This document shows positions 1 through 9,013 of a DNA stretch of 64,000 bases, piece after piece. The DNA is from Treponema sp. (lineage in GTDB: Bacteria; Spirochaetota; Spirochaetia; Treponematales; Treponemataceae): assembly GCA_022010055.1 (NCBI GenBank), contig CP091737.1, positions 1,922,001 to 1,986,000 of the forward strand. The letters run 5' to 3'. The notes beneath the pieces were generated by a model that searched no databases, was not told the DNA's origin, and saw nothing but the letters and a program-made list of their open reading frames with translations. The translations under genes and the position numbers were made by a program. Each line of letters starts with the position of its first letter. Positions within the stretch are counted from its first letter, which is position 1.

Positions 1-2
1 AA

Positions 3-89
3 TTTTTTTCTGGTCAATCTACTAACAAGGAATCTTTAAGATTCCGCAAAATGCTTATACATTCTTTGGAATGTGTACAGAAAAACTGA
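3..89 (+). CDS. possible C-terminal end of an unidentified protein (partial)
   Basis: One frame is open from the window edge to a TGA at 87-89 (28 residues ending in ECVQKN), and a rho-independent terminator follows directly. That arrangement is what the end of a gene looks like. The two short hairpins that could form inside it (30-46 and 60-73) would also fit the 3' end of a structured RNA. The fragment is too short to identify. Confidence 0.35.
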   Translation, partial: FFSGQSTNKESLRFRKMLIHSLECVQKN

Positions 90-122
90 AAAAAGGGAGC
101 TGCGGCTTCCTTTTTGTTTTTT
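90..122 (+). terminator. rho-independent terminator
   Basis: An 11-bp stem (90-100 with 105-115, one G-U pair) with a TGCG loop is followed by a T-rich run (GTTTTTTT). It ends whatever gene enters from the left edge. Confidence 0.6.
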
Positions 123-230
123 TAGAACCTACAGATATTTTTTAGCAAAATAAATTAAGTCCTTTTTTCACTACAAAAAATGTGACGCTTCTTATAAAAG
201 ACAAATTTTTGATATAATAAGGAAAAAAAA

Positions 231-701
231 ATGACAATACGAAGAGCGAACGAAAAGGACATTCCGAAAATTATTGATTTGCTGGGACAGGTTCTGGAGA
301 TTCATGCGGAGATTCGGCCGGACATTTTTATTCCGGGAACGACAAAGTACACGGATGTGGAGCTTTTGGAAATGCTCAAGGACGACCTGAAGCCGATTTA
401 TGTCGCCGCGGACGAGAATGACTTTTGCGTCGGGTACGCTTTTTGCCAGATCCAGGAGCAGCCTTTTTCAAACAACATGGTTCAGTTCAAGTCGCTTTTT
501 ATTGACGATTTGTGCGTTGACAAAAACACCCGCGGCCGGCACATCGGCGAAAAACTTTTTGAGCACGTCAAAAGCGAGGCGAAACGGCTTGGCTGCTACG
601 AGGTGACGCTGAACGTCTGGGCAGGAAACACTTCGGCGGAAAAATTCTACGAGAAAATGGGGCTGAAGACAAAAGAGCGGCAGCTGGAATATATTTTGTA
701 A
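231..701 (+). CDS. GNAT-family N-acetyltransferase
   Basis: A 156-residue single-domain acetyltransferase that would use acetyl-CoA; the acceptor cannot be told. The acetyl-CoA binding motif A is visible around residues 94-112 (VDKNTRGRHIGEKLFEHV; R-x-x-G-x-G/A type), followed by a motif-B-like WAGNTSAEKFYEKMGL segment near 130-145, typical of RimI-like and aminoglycoside-type GNATs. A TATAAT box lies at 213-218 and AAGGA precedes the ATG. It converges on the methyltransferase gene, with only 27 bp between the two stop codons. Family is clear; substrate unknown. Confidence 0.85.
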   Translation: MTIRRANEKDIPKIIDLLGQVLEIHAEIRPDIFIPGTTKYTDVELLEMLKDDLKPIYVAADENDFCVGYAFCQIQEQPFSNNMVQFKSLFIDDLCVDKNTRGRHIGEKLFEHVKSEAKRLGCYEVTLNVWAGNTSAEKFYEKMGLKTKERQLEYIL

Positions 702-728
702 GGGGGATGGAAATTGCCAATCTTAACT

Positions 729-1853
729 TTATTTTTCCAAAATAAACAAATATTCAGAAACATGAATATCTCTGTTTCTTAAATTCCTGCTGCCCCGAAA
801 AGTGTTATATGCTATCTCGACAGTTTTTAATTTTCCATATTTCTTTAGCATTTCGGACATTTCTTCAAAACTTATAAAACCTTCTGAATTGTACGAAATC
901 ACAATGAATTTTGAATCCAAGCTTGAAACAATTTCTTCCATTGATTTTAACGCCGAATAAGGTTTGTTAAACACAGAACGATTCCAACCCTGAGTAATTC
1001 CGCTTATTTTGCTGATTTCAACATCAAGCTTATTCTTTAAAATCAAATTGAGCATAAAATAGTTCGAGCCGTAAGGATGCTGATTATAAGGTGGATCAAG
1101 GTACGCAATATCCAGGTCTTTTAATTCTTTTGAAAGCAAAACTGTATCTTTTTGATAAATTTCCAAATCTGACTCAAAATTGCTGAAAACAGGTTCTTTC
1201 AGCTCTATTCTTCCAAAGATTCTTGTAAGCGCGTTTTTGCCAGCCGCTCCAAAGCAACCGATTCCTGTGTTCTTGTCTTTATAAAATCCCTTAAAAACAC
1301 CGCTTGTATTAACATGAACCGACGCTTCTGTTATGAGCGGCGCCAGAAAGAATTTCCTTAAATTTTCATCAGGAACAAATTTATCAATAAGAGTTCTGTA
1401 CGTATCAATTAGAACCGCATTCTGATGCGTATAAAAAACCCTTTCGCCTTTTTTAATGTTATCATCATCCTGCGGAGCGTAATTCATAGAAATTATACCC
1501 GGAAGTTTTTCCAGCCGGCAAGAATCTTCAATTTTTTTACGGAGATACTCACATTCATCCTTGGGAAAATCTTTTTTATTAATCAAGTAACAACTATTTA
1601 TTACAGAAGAATAATTCTCTAAATCATTTACTATCAATTTTGATGAATGTCTTTTTAACATTCTTGCCACAATTCCAGAACCGGAAAATAAATCTGTGCA
1701 GACAAGTTTTTCTTTACCTGATTTTTCAGAAATCAATTCAATTTCTTTTTCTATTTCTCCGATTATTTTTCTTTTATTTCCAATATAAGTAATTAGCTGC
1801 GTTGCCAGAAAGTCTTTGTTTTCTTCTATTTGAATATTTTCACTGTTTTGCAT
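729..1853 (-). CDS. orphan D12-class adenine-specific DNA methyltransferase
   Basis: A 374-residue enzyme expected to transfer methyl groups from S-adenosylmethionine to N6 of adenine in DNA. The N-terminal TYIGNKRKII (residues 22-31) corresponds to the K-binding start of D12 enzymes, DLFSGSGIVARML (54-66) is the AdoMet motif I, and DPPYNQHPYG (253-262) is the catalytic DPPY motif IV. All catalytic signatures are present. No restriction endonuclease or specificity gene lies beside it (neighbours are a GNAT gene and hsp20), so it is an orphan, as regulatory Dam-type enzymes or remnants of restriction systems are. Target sequence cannot be predicted. No Shine-Dalgarno is seen before the ATG. 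Confidence 0.88.
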   Translation of the reverse strand: MQNSENIQIEENKDFLATQLITYIGNKRKIIGEIEKEIELISEKSGKEKLVCTDLFSGSGIVARMLKRHSSKLIVNDLENYSSVINSCYLINKKDFPKDECEYLRKKIEDSCRLEKLPGIISMNYAPQDDDNIKKGERVFYTHQNAVLIDTYRTLIDKFVPDENLRKFFLAPLITEASVHVNTSGVFKGFYKDKNTGIGCFGAAGKNALTRIFGRIELKEPVFSNFESDLEIYQKDTVLLSKELKDLDIAYLDPPYNQHPYGSNYFMLNLILKNKLDVEISKISGITQGWNRSVFNKPYSALKSMEEIVSSLDSKFIVISYNSEGFISFEEMSEMLKKYGKLKTVEIAYNTFRGSRNLRNRDIHVSEYLFILEK

Positions 1854-1960
1854 AAACTTTAATAGTTCATTTTATAAGATAATTTTTAAAATTTCCATAT
1901 ACCGCAGGGCAACTGAAACAGCTTGAACGAAACGAACCCATGGGCTGGATATTCTGAAAT

Positions 1961-1983
1961 CCCCCCCCCACCACCACCACCGC
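1961..1983. repeat. C9 homopolymer followed by (ACC)4 simple repeat
   Basis: Nine C residues are followed by four ACC triplets in the spacer between the methyltransferase and hsp20. It is a simple-sequence tract that could vary in length; nothing ties it to a gene's reading frame. Confidence 0.6.
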
Positions 1984-2001
1984 GGCAGACTTGTTAAAAA
2001 C

Positions 2002-2039
2002 AAAAGGGGCTGCCCCGTAATTTTTGGGGCGCCCCTTTT
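2002..2039 (-). terminator. terminator of hsp20
   Basis: A GC-rich stem (AAAGGGGC-type arms at 2002-2016 and 2026-2039, one bulge) is followed on the minus strand by TTTTGTTTTT. It sits 34 bp beyond the hsp20 stop codon. Confidence 0.8.
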
Positions 2040-2072
2040 ATAGCTAAGACTTAAATCCGGCGAGCGCTGAAT

Positions 2073-2504
2073 TTATGCGCTTTTGATTGCGATGCGTTTT
2101 GGTTCTGGCAATGCTTTACGCGGCATTGTTACTGTAAGAACACCGTTTTTTACTTCGGCAGAAACTTTTTCGGCTTCAACATCTTCCGGAAGTGTAAAGC
2201 TTCGGCTGAATTTCTGGTAAGAGCGTTCTTTTACAAGCCATTTGCCCTCTTCTTTCTTTTCTGATTTTTCATCTTTTTCGTTCTTCTTTTCTGATGAAAT
2301 TGTAAGGACGTTGTGATTCAACTCGATTTTTACATCTTTATCAGTTTTTCCAGGCAAATCCATCTTTAATGTATACGCACCAGACTCTTCTTTTACATCA
2401 ACTTTTGGTGTCTGAAAAGCCTTCTTTAAATTGATAGACGGCATCATGTAACCATCATCTGCAAAATCACCAAACAAGTCATTGAATAAAGCTAATTCGT
2501 TCAT
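2073..2504 (-). CDS. small heat shock protein, Hsp20/alpha-crystallin family
   Basis: A 143-residue ATP-independent chaperone that would hold unfolding proteins in the cytoplasm. The alpha-crystallin domain runs from about residue 32 (PKVDVKEESGAYTLKMDLPG) to 134, with the hallmark GVLTVTMPR near the C-terminus (A-x-x-x-n-G-v-L pattern) and a final IAI that matches the I-x-I oligomerisation tail. A charged Lys/Glu insertion (about residues 72-88) lies in the loop before strand 6. The start is fixed by a strong AGGAGG seven bases before the ATG. It is monocistronic with its own terminator. Confidence 0.93.
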   Translation of the reverse strand: MNELALFNDLFGDFADDGYMMPSINLKKAFQTPKVDVKEESGAYTLKMDLPGKTDKDVKIELNHNVLTISSEKKNEKDEKSEKKEEGKWLVKERSYQKFSRSFTLPEDVEAEKVSAEVKNGVLTVTMPRKALPEPKRIAIKSA

Positions 2505-2635
2505 AAAATGCCTCCTGCGCGAATTGTTTAATTTCCAGCCGGATTATTTCCAGCCTTCACTAATATATTATGCAAATTCTGTGCCAACTGAAAAAAAACT
2601 GAATTTCAATTTTTATGGATTATGAAAAATCGCTT

Positions 2636-2795
2636 ACAGCGGCTCTGCATAAGTCAGCTTGCCAACCCTTGTTCCAGACGGTTCTGCCCGCGCTACGCCT
2701 GTAATTAGCTGGCTTCGCTGAAACTTTAATCTTTTTTACCGCATAAAGTCCTCTCAACCCGCAAATCCGCGTACGCTTTTATCCATTTTCCAGAA
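2636..2795 (-). repeat. diverged relative of the 200-bp inverted-repeat element
   Basis: Blocks such as GCGCTACGCYTGTAATTA, an ACTTTAAT block and GCGTACGCTTTTAT occur in the same order as in the interior of the 45493 and 59014 elements, but the intervening sequence and the outer inverted repeats differ. I read it as an old or different subfamily copy between hsp20 and argC. The rest of the 2505-2943 spacer shows nothing I can name. Confidence 0.4.
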
Positions 2796-2943
2796 AAAAA
2801 AACGAAATTCAGATGATTTTCTGAGTATTTTTTGCACAATTTTTAGCGGATTTTGATTAAACTGAATAAATTTTGTCCAAAATTTGCCGTTTTGCTTTGT
2901 AAGTGATTTTTTTTTAATCTAAAAACTTCTATACTATATAGTA

Positions 2944-3145
2944 GCCTGAATGTCGAGTTTTTTGTAAAAAGAATAAAAGCGCAGGCAGATTTGCAATTTG
3001 TGAAGATTTTTGGCGATTGAATTAATCAAAGTGCGGAGCACCCGAATTAATACAAGCGTAGCGCGAGCCAAATCCATCTGAGCAAATTGGAAATATGCCG
3101 AGAGCGTTCTTTCATAATTTGCAAAAAAAAACTCGAAATCAAGGC
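2944..3145 (+). mobile_element. MITE-like element, family 1 (copy A)
   Basis: A 202-bp non-coding element with imperfect terminal inverted repeats (GCCTGAATGTCGAGTTTTTT at the left; its counterpart CTCGAAATCAAGGC at the right) flanked by the direct repeat TAGTA (2939-2943 and 3146-3150). Near-identical copies lie at 32118, 45493 and 59014. It contains no transposase; a 77-codon open frame across it is part of the repeat and not a credible gene. It separates hsp20 from argC. Confidence 0.8.
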
Positions 3146-3280
3146 TAGTAGAAATTGAACGGGACATTGTGAATAGCCACCGAGCCTGAAAAAGACTTTA
3201 TACTTTTGCAAGGAAGCGAGGAACGAAAGTTCCGAACATCGGGAATTATTTCCCCGCCCGATTCAAATTTAGAGGCAAGT

Positions 3281-4226
3281 ATGAGCGTAAAGATTTTTAT
3301 AGATGGAAAAGAAGGTACTACCGGGCTTAAGATTTTTGAGCGTTTTGCAAACCGCAGCGATATTGAGATTCTGCAGATTGACGAGGAAAAACGAAAGGAT
3401 GCCGCAGAGCGCGCAAAAATGATTAATTCAAGCGATTTTACATTTTTGTGTCTACCCGACGCGGCGGCAGTTGAATCGGCTGGACTTTGCACAAATCCAG
3501 ACACTGTGATTATCGACGCTTCCACTGCGCACAGAACAAATCCGGCCTGGGCGTATGGATTTCCTGAACTTGACAAATCGTTCCGCAAAAAAATCATGAC
3601 CTCCAACAGAATCGCAGTTCCTGGATGTTACGCTTCGGGCTTTGTGGCTTTGGGCTATCCGCTTGTAAAATCCGGAATCATGCCGGCTGACTACCCGGTT
3701 GTAATCCATGCGGTTTCCGGCTATTCGGGAGCAGGAAAAAAGGCAATCGCGCAGTATGAGGCATCTGACAGAAACCCGGAACTGGACTCTCCGCGGCTTT
3801 ACGCATTGACGCAGGCGCACAAGCATCTTCCGGAAATGAAAAAAATCGCAGGCCTTGAATTTGAGCCTGTATTCAATCCGTATGTATGCGACTATTTTCA
3901 GGGAATGACCGTAACGGTCGGGCTTCATGCGCGGCTTCTGGCAAAAAAAGTTTCCGCGCACGACGTGTGGGAAATGATGAGCGAGCATTACAATGGCTGC
4001 AACTTTGTAAAAGTAGCCGGATTCATGGGCGAAGGCACGCTGACAGAACAGTTTATCGCGGCAAACACGCTGGCTGGCACAAACAACATGCAGATTTGTT
4101 TACGGAAACGATGACAGAATCATGCTTACAAGCCGCTTTGACAACCTTGGAAAAGGCGCGAGCGGCGCGGCGGTGCAGTGCCTGAACATCAGAATGGGAA
4201 TAGACGAGACAACTTCTTTGGTTTAG
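3281..4226 (+). CDS. argC: N-acetyl-gamma-glutamyl-phosphate reductase, type 2 (one frameshift)
   Basis: Reduces N-acetylglutamyl phosphate to the semialdehyde with NADPH in arginine synthesis. The short N-terminus with DGKEGTTGLKIFERF marks the type 2 (about 310-residue) ArgC family. The catalytic cysteine is in RIAVPGCYASGFVA (about residues 112-125), and the YSGAGKKAIAQYE segment follows. I start at ATG 3281 because homology begins there. The frame breaks near 4095 (CAGATTTG where a fourth T restores IFVYGNDDRIML) and homology then runs to TAG at 4224-4226. No other arginine genes are adjacent. The 135-bp leader holds a GGAAC-GAAA-GTTCC hairpin (3220-3233). Confidence 0.88.
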
Positions 4227-4302
4227 AAAAATTGAAATAACGTAAAAAAAAAGAAACTTTTTTACAAAATTCAAAAATCAAATTTCTTTCACTTTTTTTT
4301 CG

Positions 4303-4358
4303 TGTTTCTATTGACAGTAACATACACTATTTCTATAATGTTTCTATTCATAGAAACA
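4303..4358 (+). promoter_or_regulatory. trp operon promoter with overlapping palindromic operator
   Basis: A consensus sigma-70 promoter: TTGACA at 4311-4316, 17-bp spacer, TATAAT at 4334-4339. A 20-bp palindrome with 9-bp arms, TGTTTCTAT-TC-ATAGAAACA (4339-4358), covers the end of the -10 box and the expected transcription start. The same half-site TGTTTCTAT recurs at 4303-4311 over the -35 box, and a near match (TATTTCTAT) lies at 4328-4336. That layout suits a repressor that blocks RNA polymerase. I infer a tryptophan-responsive operator; it does not resemble the enteric TrpR site. Confidence 0.75.
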
Positions 4359-4403
4359 AAGATTCAGCAACGGACAAGATTCTGAACCTTATTGGAGATT
4401 TAT

Positions 4404-5796
4404 ATGTTATATGAAATTCTTCCGGGAGACAGATTTACTCCTTTTTCTCTGGCAAAAAAATTCAACGCGAAAGCGGTTCTTGAATCAGCAAATTTTTCTT
4501 CGGGCAAAGACCGCTATTCAATGATTATGCTTGATGAGGCGTTCCGGGTTATTCAGGATGAAGACGGAATTGCAATCGTAATCAACGGAGAACGCCGCCC
4601 GGTTTACGCAATGAAAGGCGATATTCTTGATGTTCTTGCAGAAATCGCGGCGGAAAATCCGCCGGAAGAAGGATTAGACTTGCCGCTTCCGGCTGCCGGA
4701 ATGGGTTACCTTAGCTACGAATTTTGCGCCCGCTGCGACACAATCCATCTTCAGAAACAGGAAGACCAGCTTAAAATCCCGGAAAGCGCGTTTGCTGTGG
4801 GGCACACTTTTATAATTTTTGACCATTTCTATGAAAAAATCTATATCTGCGCGCAGAATTACAGGGAACACCAGATTGACTTAAAGGCCGCAATAGAAAA
4901 TATAAAAAAACGGCTTTCTGACCTGGATTTCGTATCTTGCAGAGCCAGAGACCGACTACAAAACAACTGTTCTTACAGACGAAGCGCAGAGCAAAAAAGA
5001 ATACTGCGAAAAAGTCGAGGCGCTGAAAAAGGAAATCTACGCCGGAAACATAGTTCAGGCAGTTCCAAGCCGACGGCTTCAGATAAAAAGCGAAGTTCCA
5101 GCCCTGGAAATCTACCGCAGGCTGCGCTCTGTAAATCCTTCGCCGTATATGTTCTACCTTGATTTTGAAGATTTCCAGCTTACAGGCGCTTCTCCGGAAA
5201 GCCTTGTTCGCGTGCGAAACGGCGAGGCGATGATTCACCCGATTGCAGGAACCCGCCACAGAGGAAAAAATCCTCTGGAAGACAAGCAGCTTATGGAAGA
5301 GCTTTTGAACGACCCGAAAGAACGCGCGGAGCATCTTATGCTTGTCGACCTTGCGCGGAACGACCTTGGCCGCGTGTGCAAAACCGGAAGCGTTGAAGTA
5401 ACACGCTATATGTTCACGGAACTTTACAGCCACGTAATCCATCTTGTTTCAGAAGTAATTGGAAAAGTTGATGACGATACTTCCGCAATAAAAGTTCTGC
5501 GGGCGGCTTTTCCAGCCGGAACAGTTTCGGGAGCGCCGAAAATAAGCGCGATTGAAATTCTTTCTTCACTGGAAAAATATAAACGCAATTTTTACGCAGG
5601 GGCAGTCGGATACATCGGAAACAAGAACAACCTGGATTTCTGCATTGCGATTCGCTGTGCGCTCAAGCAGCAGGATGTGTGGACGCTGCAGGCGGGCGGC
5701 GGAATTGTCTACGCAAGCAACGCGGAGCGGGAATTTACAGAAACCTGCGAAAAGCTTGGCGCAATGCGCGCTGTAATCGAAAACACAAAGAAATAA
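4404..5796 (+). CDS. trpE: anthranilate synthase component I (one frameshift)
   Basis: Makes anthranilate from chorismate with ammonia supplied by TrpG. The N-terminal VLESANFSSGKDRYS segment matches the L-L-E-S tryptophan feedback site. The C-terminal chorismate-binding domain has GASPESLVRV, PIAGTRHRG, LVDLARNDLGRV, FPAGTVSGAPK and AGGGIVYASN, all conserved. Start ATG 4404 is chosen for the GGAG upstream. One extra T near 4937 shifts the frame; removing it joins DFVS to AEPETDYKTT and gives about 464 residues. First gene of the trp operon, 18 bp before trpG. Confidence 0.93.
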
Positions 5797-5814
5797 CAGA
5801 CTGCGGAGGAAAAT

Positions 5815-7408
5815 ATGATTTTATTATTGGATAATTACGACAGTTTCACATATAACGTTTATCAGTCGCTTGCAAAACTTACCGAAGAAGAGATAAAAGT
5901 TGTCCGCAGCAAAGAAATCACGCTTCAGGACGCAATAAAAATGAATCCGGCAAAACTGATTGTTTCTCCAGGTCCTGGCCGCCCGGAAGATGCCGGAATT
6001 TCCGTTGAAGCGATAAAATATTTTGCAGGAAAAATTCCTGTTCTGGGAATTTGTCTTGGTCATCAGGCGATTGGCTACGCTTTTGGCGCAAAAATTGTAA
6101 ACGCAAAATTCATAAAGCACGGAATCGCCGAAGAAATCAACCTTGACGGCAAAGGAATGTTCAGACTTATGGGAAAGCGCGAGACATTTACGCGTTACCA
6201 TTCGCTTGTAATCGATGAATCAACTCTTCCGGCGGATTTTGAAATTTCAGCGCGCGCAGACGACGGCGACATCATGGGAATCCGCCACAAAACCATGCCG
6301 ATTGAAGGAGTCCAGTTCCACCCGGAATCAATCGCCTCTCCAAACAAAGGAATTTTTCACAGCATTTTTAAATTACCGCGCAGAGCCTTTCCCGGCAAAG
6401 CAGGTTCTTTCTTCATTAATTGAAGGAAAAAACATGAGCCGCAGAACAGCCGAAATGTTCATGGAAGATTTAACAGACGGCTGCATGGACGAACGGATGA
6501 CCGCAGCGATTCTTACGGCTCTTGCCGCGAAAAAGGCAACCCCGGAAGAAATCGCCGGATGCGCAGGTGTTCTTGTTGCAAAACGAACACCGCTTCCGCT
6601 TGAAACAACCGAGCTTACAGACATTGTTGGAACAGGCGGAGACAGCAAAGGCTCTTTCAACATAAGCTCAATGAGCGCATTGTGCGCGGCCGCCTGCGGA
6701 CTTACTGTCGCAAAGCACGGAAACCGGGCAGTTTCCTCCAAGTCTGGGGCAGCAGATTTTTTTGAAGCCCTTGGAATAAAAATTGATAATGCGCCGTCAA
6801 AAACCGCAGAAACAATCAGAAAAACAAACTTCGGTTTTCTATTCGCGCCGGTCTACCATTCTGCAATGCGTTTTGCCGCTCCAGTCCGAAAGGCTTTGGG
6901 CGTAAAGACAATAATGAATCTGATTGGACCGCTTTCAAATCCAGCCGGAGCAAAATACCAGATGCTTGGCGTTTATTCTCCTGAACTTCTTGCGCCGGTT
7001 GCAAGAGCCGCAAAACTTCTTGGAGCAAAAAGAGTCATGGTCGTTGTTTCAGAGGACGGATTTGATGAAATCTCGCCAGTAGTGGGAACAAAAGTCTTTG
7101 AAATCGACGAAGAAAACAAAGAAAAAGAATATACAATCGAACCGGCGGATTTTGGACTTTCAGGCTGCAAAGATGAGGAACTTTCCGGCGGAACCGGCGC
7201 AGAAAACGCCCGCCTTGCAATGGAGCTTCTTAAAGGAAAAGGCCGAAGAACATTAAAGGCGGCAATCGCCCTGAACGGAGGAGCCGCGCTTTACATCGGT
7301 GGAAAGGCAAAATCCATAAAAGAAGGCTGCATTAAAATCATCAGGGCAATAGATTCTGGTGAAGTGTCAAAGAAACTTGAAGAAATCAAAAAGGAAACCA
7401 ACAGTTAA
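5815..7408 (+). CDS. trpGD: fused anthranilate synthase glutaminase / anthranilate phosphoribosyltransferase (one frameshift)
   Basis: The N-terminal class I glutamine amidotransferase domain (about residues 1-190) releases ammonia for TrpE: LLLDNYDSFTYN, SPGPGRPEDAG, nucleophile Cys in GICLGHQAIGYAFG, and His/Glu in VQFHPESIAS. The TrpD domain (about 195-530) transfers phosphoribose to anthranilate: LIEGKNMSRRTAEMFMED, DIVGTGGDSKGSFNIS, KHGNRAVSSKSGAADF, LIGPLSNPAG. An extra A near 6343 breaks the frame; corrected (SPTKEFFTAFLNYR) the two domains read as one chain with no stop, and helix 1 of TrpD lies upstream of the first internal ATG (6434), which supports a true fusion as in E. coli TrpGD. 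Start has a GGAGG. Confidence 0.9.
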
Positions 7409-7409
7409 A

Positions 7410-8990
7410 ATGGATATTCTTACAGAAATCTGCGAAAAACGACGCGCGGACATAAAAAACAAAGGTTTTTCATTCGGACACAAAATTCCGCAGAAAAGAA
7501 TCCGGCCGGTAATTCCGTTCTTAGAAAAGCCGGGGACAATTCTTGAAATAAAACGCGCCTCGCCTTCAAAAGGCTGGATTGCGCCGGAACTGGATGCCGC
7601 AGAAACAGCGGAAAATTACATAAGAGCCGGAACAAGAGCAATCAGCTGCCTTACCGAAGAAAATTATTTTCACGGTTCGCTGGAAGATTTGCAGAAGGCC
7701 GCGCAAACGGCAGATAAAAACGCCGCGATTCTAAGAAAAGATTTTTTGCTTGAACCGGAAGAAATTGAAATTTCATATCTCTGCGGCGCGGATGCGGTTC
7801 TTTTGATAGGAAGAATTCTTGATACGGAAAAGCTTCTTGCAATGGCAAAAAAGGCTTTTGAGTACGGAATTTCTGTCCTGCTTGAAATCCGCGAAGAAAG
7901 CGACATAAAAAAAGCGTTCGCCGTCCTGGAGCTTGCAGACAAAATGAATTGCAGCAAAAAAATACTTCTTGGAATAAATTCGCGTGATTTGGCTAATTTT
8001 ACAATCGATTTGCTGATTCCGCTGAAATTAAAAGAAAAAATCAAAAAAATCTACAAAGAAAGAAAAATCGTTTTTCCGTTTCCAAGAATAATTTCTGAAT
8101 CTGGAGTTACAACTCCGCTCGCCGCAAATTTTGTTGGAAATTTGGGTTTTCATGCAGTTCTAATCGGCGAAGCTGCCGCAAGAAATCCAAAAAACGCAAA
8201 AAATCTTGTAAAATCTTTTTACAAGGCGGCAAATTCCAAAAAACTTGAATATGAATATTCGTTCTGGAAAAAAACCGCTTCTCTTCTTGAAGAAAAAAAT
8301 GAAAAACCGCTTATAAAAGTGTGCGGAATAACTTCAAAAGAAGACGCGGTAAAATGCGCGGAGCTTGGCGCGGATATTCTGGGATTCATTTTTGCAGAAA
8401 AATCACCGCGCACAAACAAACCGGAAGATTCTGAAAAAATCATGAAAATCCGCGCGGAGCTTAAACAGCTTTTTGAATCAAAAAAAATAAAAAAAATGCC
8501 TTTGCTAGTCGGCGTAATTGTAAATCCATTTTCGGAAGAAGGAAAGGTGGTTTTTCAAATGTGCTACGAACAAATTTTGGACGGAATCCAGTTTCATGGC
8601 TGCGGAAATCTTGCAAAAGGAGAATTTGGCTATGCGGCAGTTCCTTTGGCGGCGGAAGAGGATTTTGGCGCGTTGAAAGAACTTTATTCATCCGGTTTTC
8701 CGCGTGTTCTTGTTGACGCAAAAAACCTGGAAAGCGCAAATGCCGGCGGAGATTCGCGTTACGGCGGAACAGGAAAAACAATTCCTTCTGAACTTATTGC
8801 AAAATCAAAAAAAGCAGGTCCGCTGTGGCTTAGCGGCGGCTTGAACCCGGAAAATATTCAGTATATGATAAAAAACTTTCAGCCGGAACTAGCCGACGTA
8901 AACAGCGGCGTTGAATCCGCCCCCGGCAAAAAGGATTTTTCCAAGCTTGAGAAGTTTTTTTCAGCAGTTGAATCTGCTGTTCAACAATAA
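7410..8990 (+). CDS. trpCF: fused indole-3-glycerol phosphate synthase / phosphoribosylanthranilate isomerase
   Basis: An intact 526-residue bifunctional enzyme of the tryptophan pathway. TrpC half (about 1-270): ILEIKRASPSKGWI, CLTEENYFHGSLEDL, LRKDFLLEPEEI, LLGINSRDL, ISESGV and AVLIGEAA. TrpF half (about 295-526): IKVCGITSKEDAVKCAELG with the catalytic Cys, GFIFAEKSPR, VLVDAK, GGTGKTIPSELI, LSGGLNPENI and DVNSGVE. ATG 7410 starts one base after the trpD stop, so translation is probably coupled. The isomerase half carries a longer than usual Lys-rich segment near residues 350-375. Same fusion as in enteric bacteria. Confidence 0.94.
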   Translation: MDILTEICEKRRADIKNKGFSFGHKIPQKRIRPVIPFLEKPGTILEIKRASPSKGWIAPELDAAETAENYIRAGTRAISCLTEENYFHGSLEDLQKAAQTADKNAAILRKDFLLEPEEIEISYLCGADAVLLIGRILDTEKLLAMAKKAFEYGISVLLEIREESDIKKAFAVLELADKMNCSKKILLGINSRDLANFTIDLLIPLKLKEKIKKIYKERKIVFPFPRIISESGVTTPLAANFVGNLGFHAVLIGEAAARNPKNAKNLVKSFYKAANSKKLEYEYSFWKKTASLLEEKNEKPLIKVCGITSKEDAVKCAELGADILGFIFAEKSPRTNKPEDSEKIMKIRAELKQLFESKKIKKMPLLVGVIVNPFSEEGKVVFQMCYEQILDGIQFHGCGNLAKGEFGYAAVPLAAEEDFGALKELYSSGFPRVLVDAKNLESANAGGDSRYGGTGKTIPSELIAKSKKAGPLWLSGGLNPENIQYMIKNFQPELADVNSGVESAPGKKDFSKLEKFFSAVESAVQQ

Positions 8991-9013
8991 TTTTTAGGAG
9001 AAAATCAAATAAA

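Noticed and set aside
1..89. 3' end of a structured RNA because of successive hairpins
   Set aside because: An open frame ending directly before the terminator explains it at least as well; too little sequence to decide, so only a low-confidence coding call is given.
729..2072. A restriction-modification system around the methyltransferase
   Set aside because: No nuclease or specificity gene lies on either side within the window.
2934..3167. A 77-codon minus-strand open frame across the family 1 element
   Set aside because: It coincides with the repeat, is broken in other copies and has no ribosome binding site; it is an accident of the inverted repeat.
6215..6434. Separate trpG and trpD genes with trpD starting at ATG 6434
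   Set aside because: The first helix of TrpD is encoded upstream of that ATG and no stop intervenes once the extra A is removed, so a fusion is more likely.
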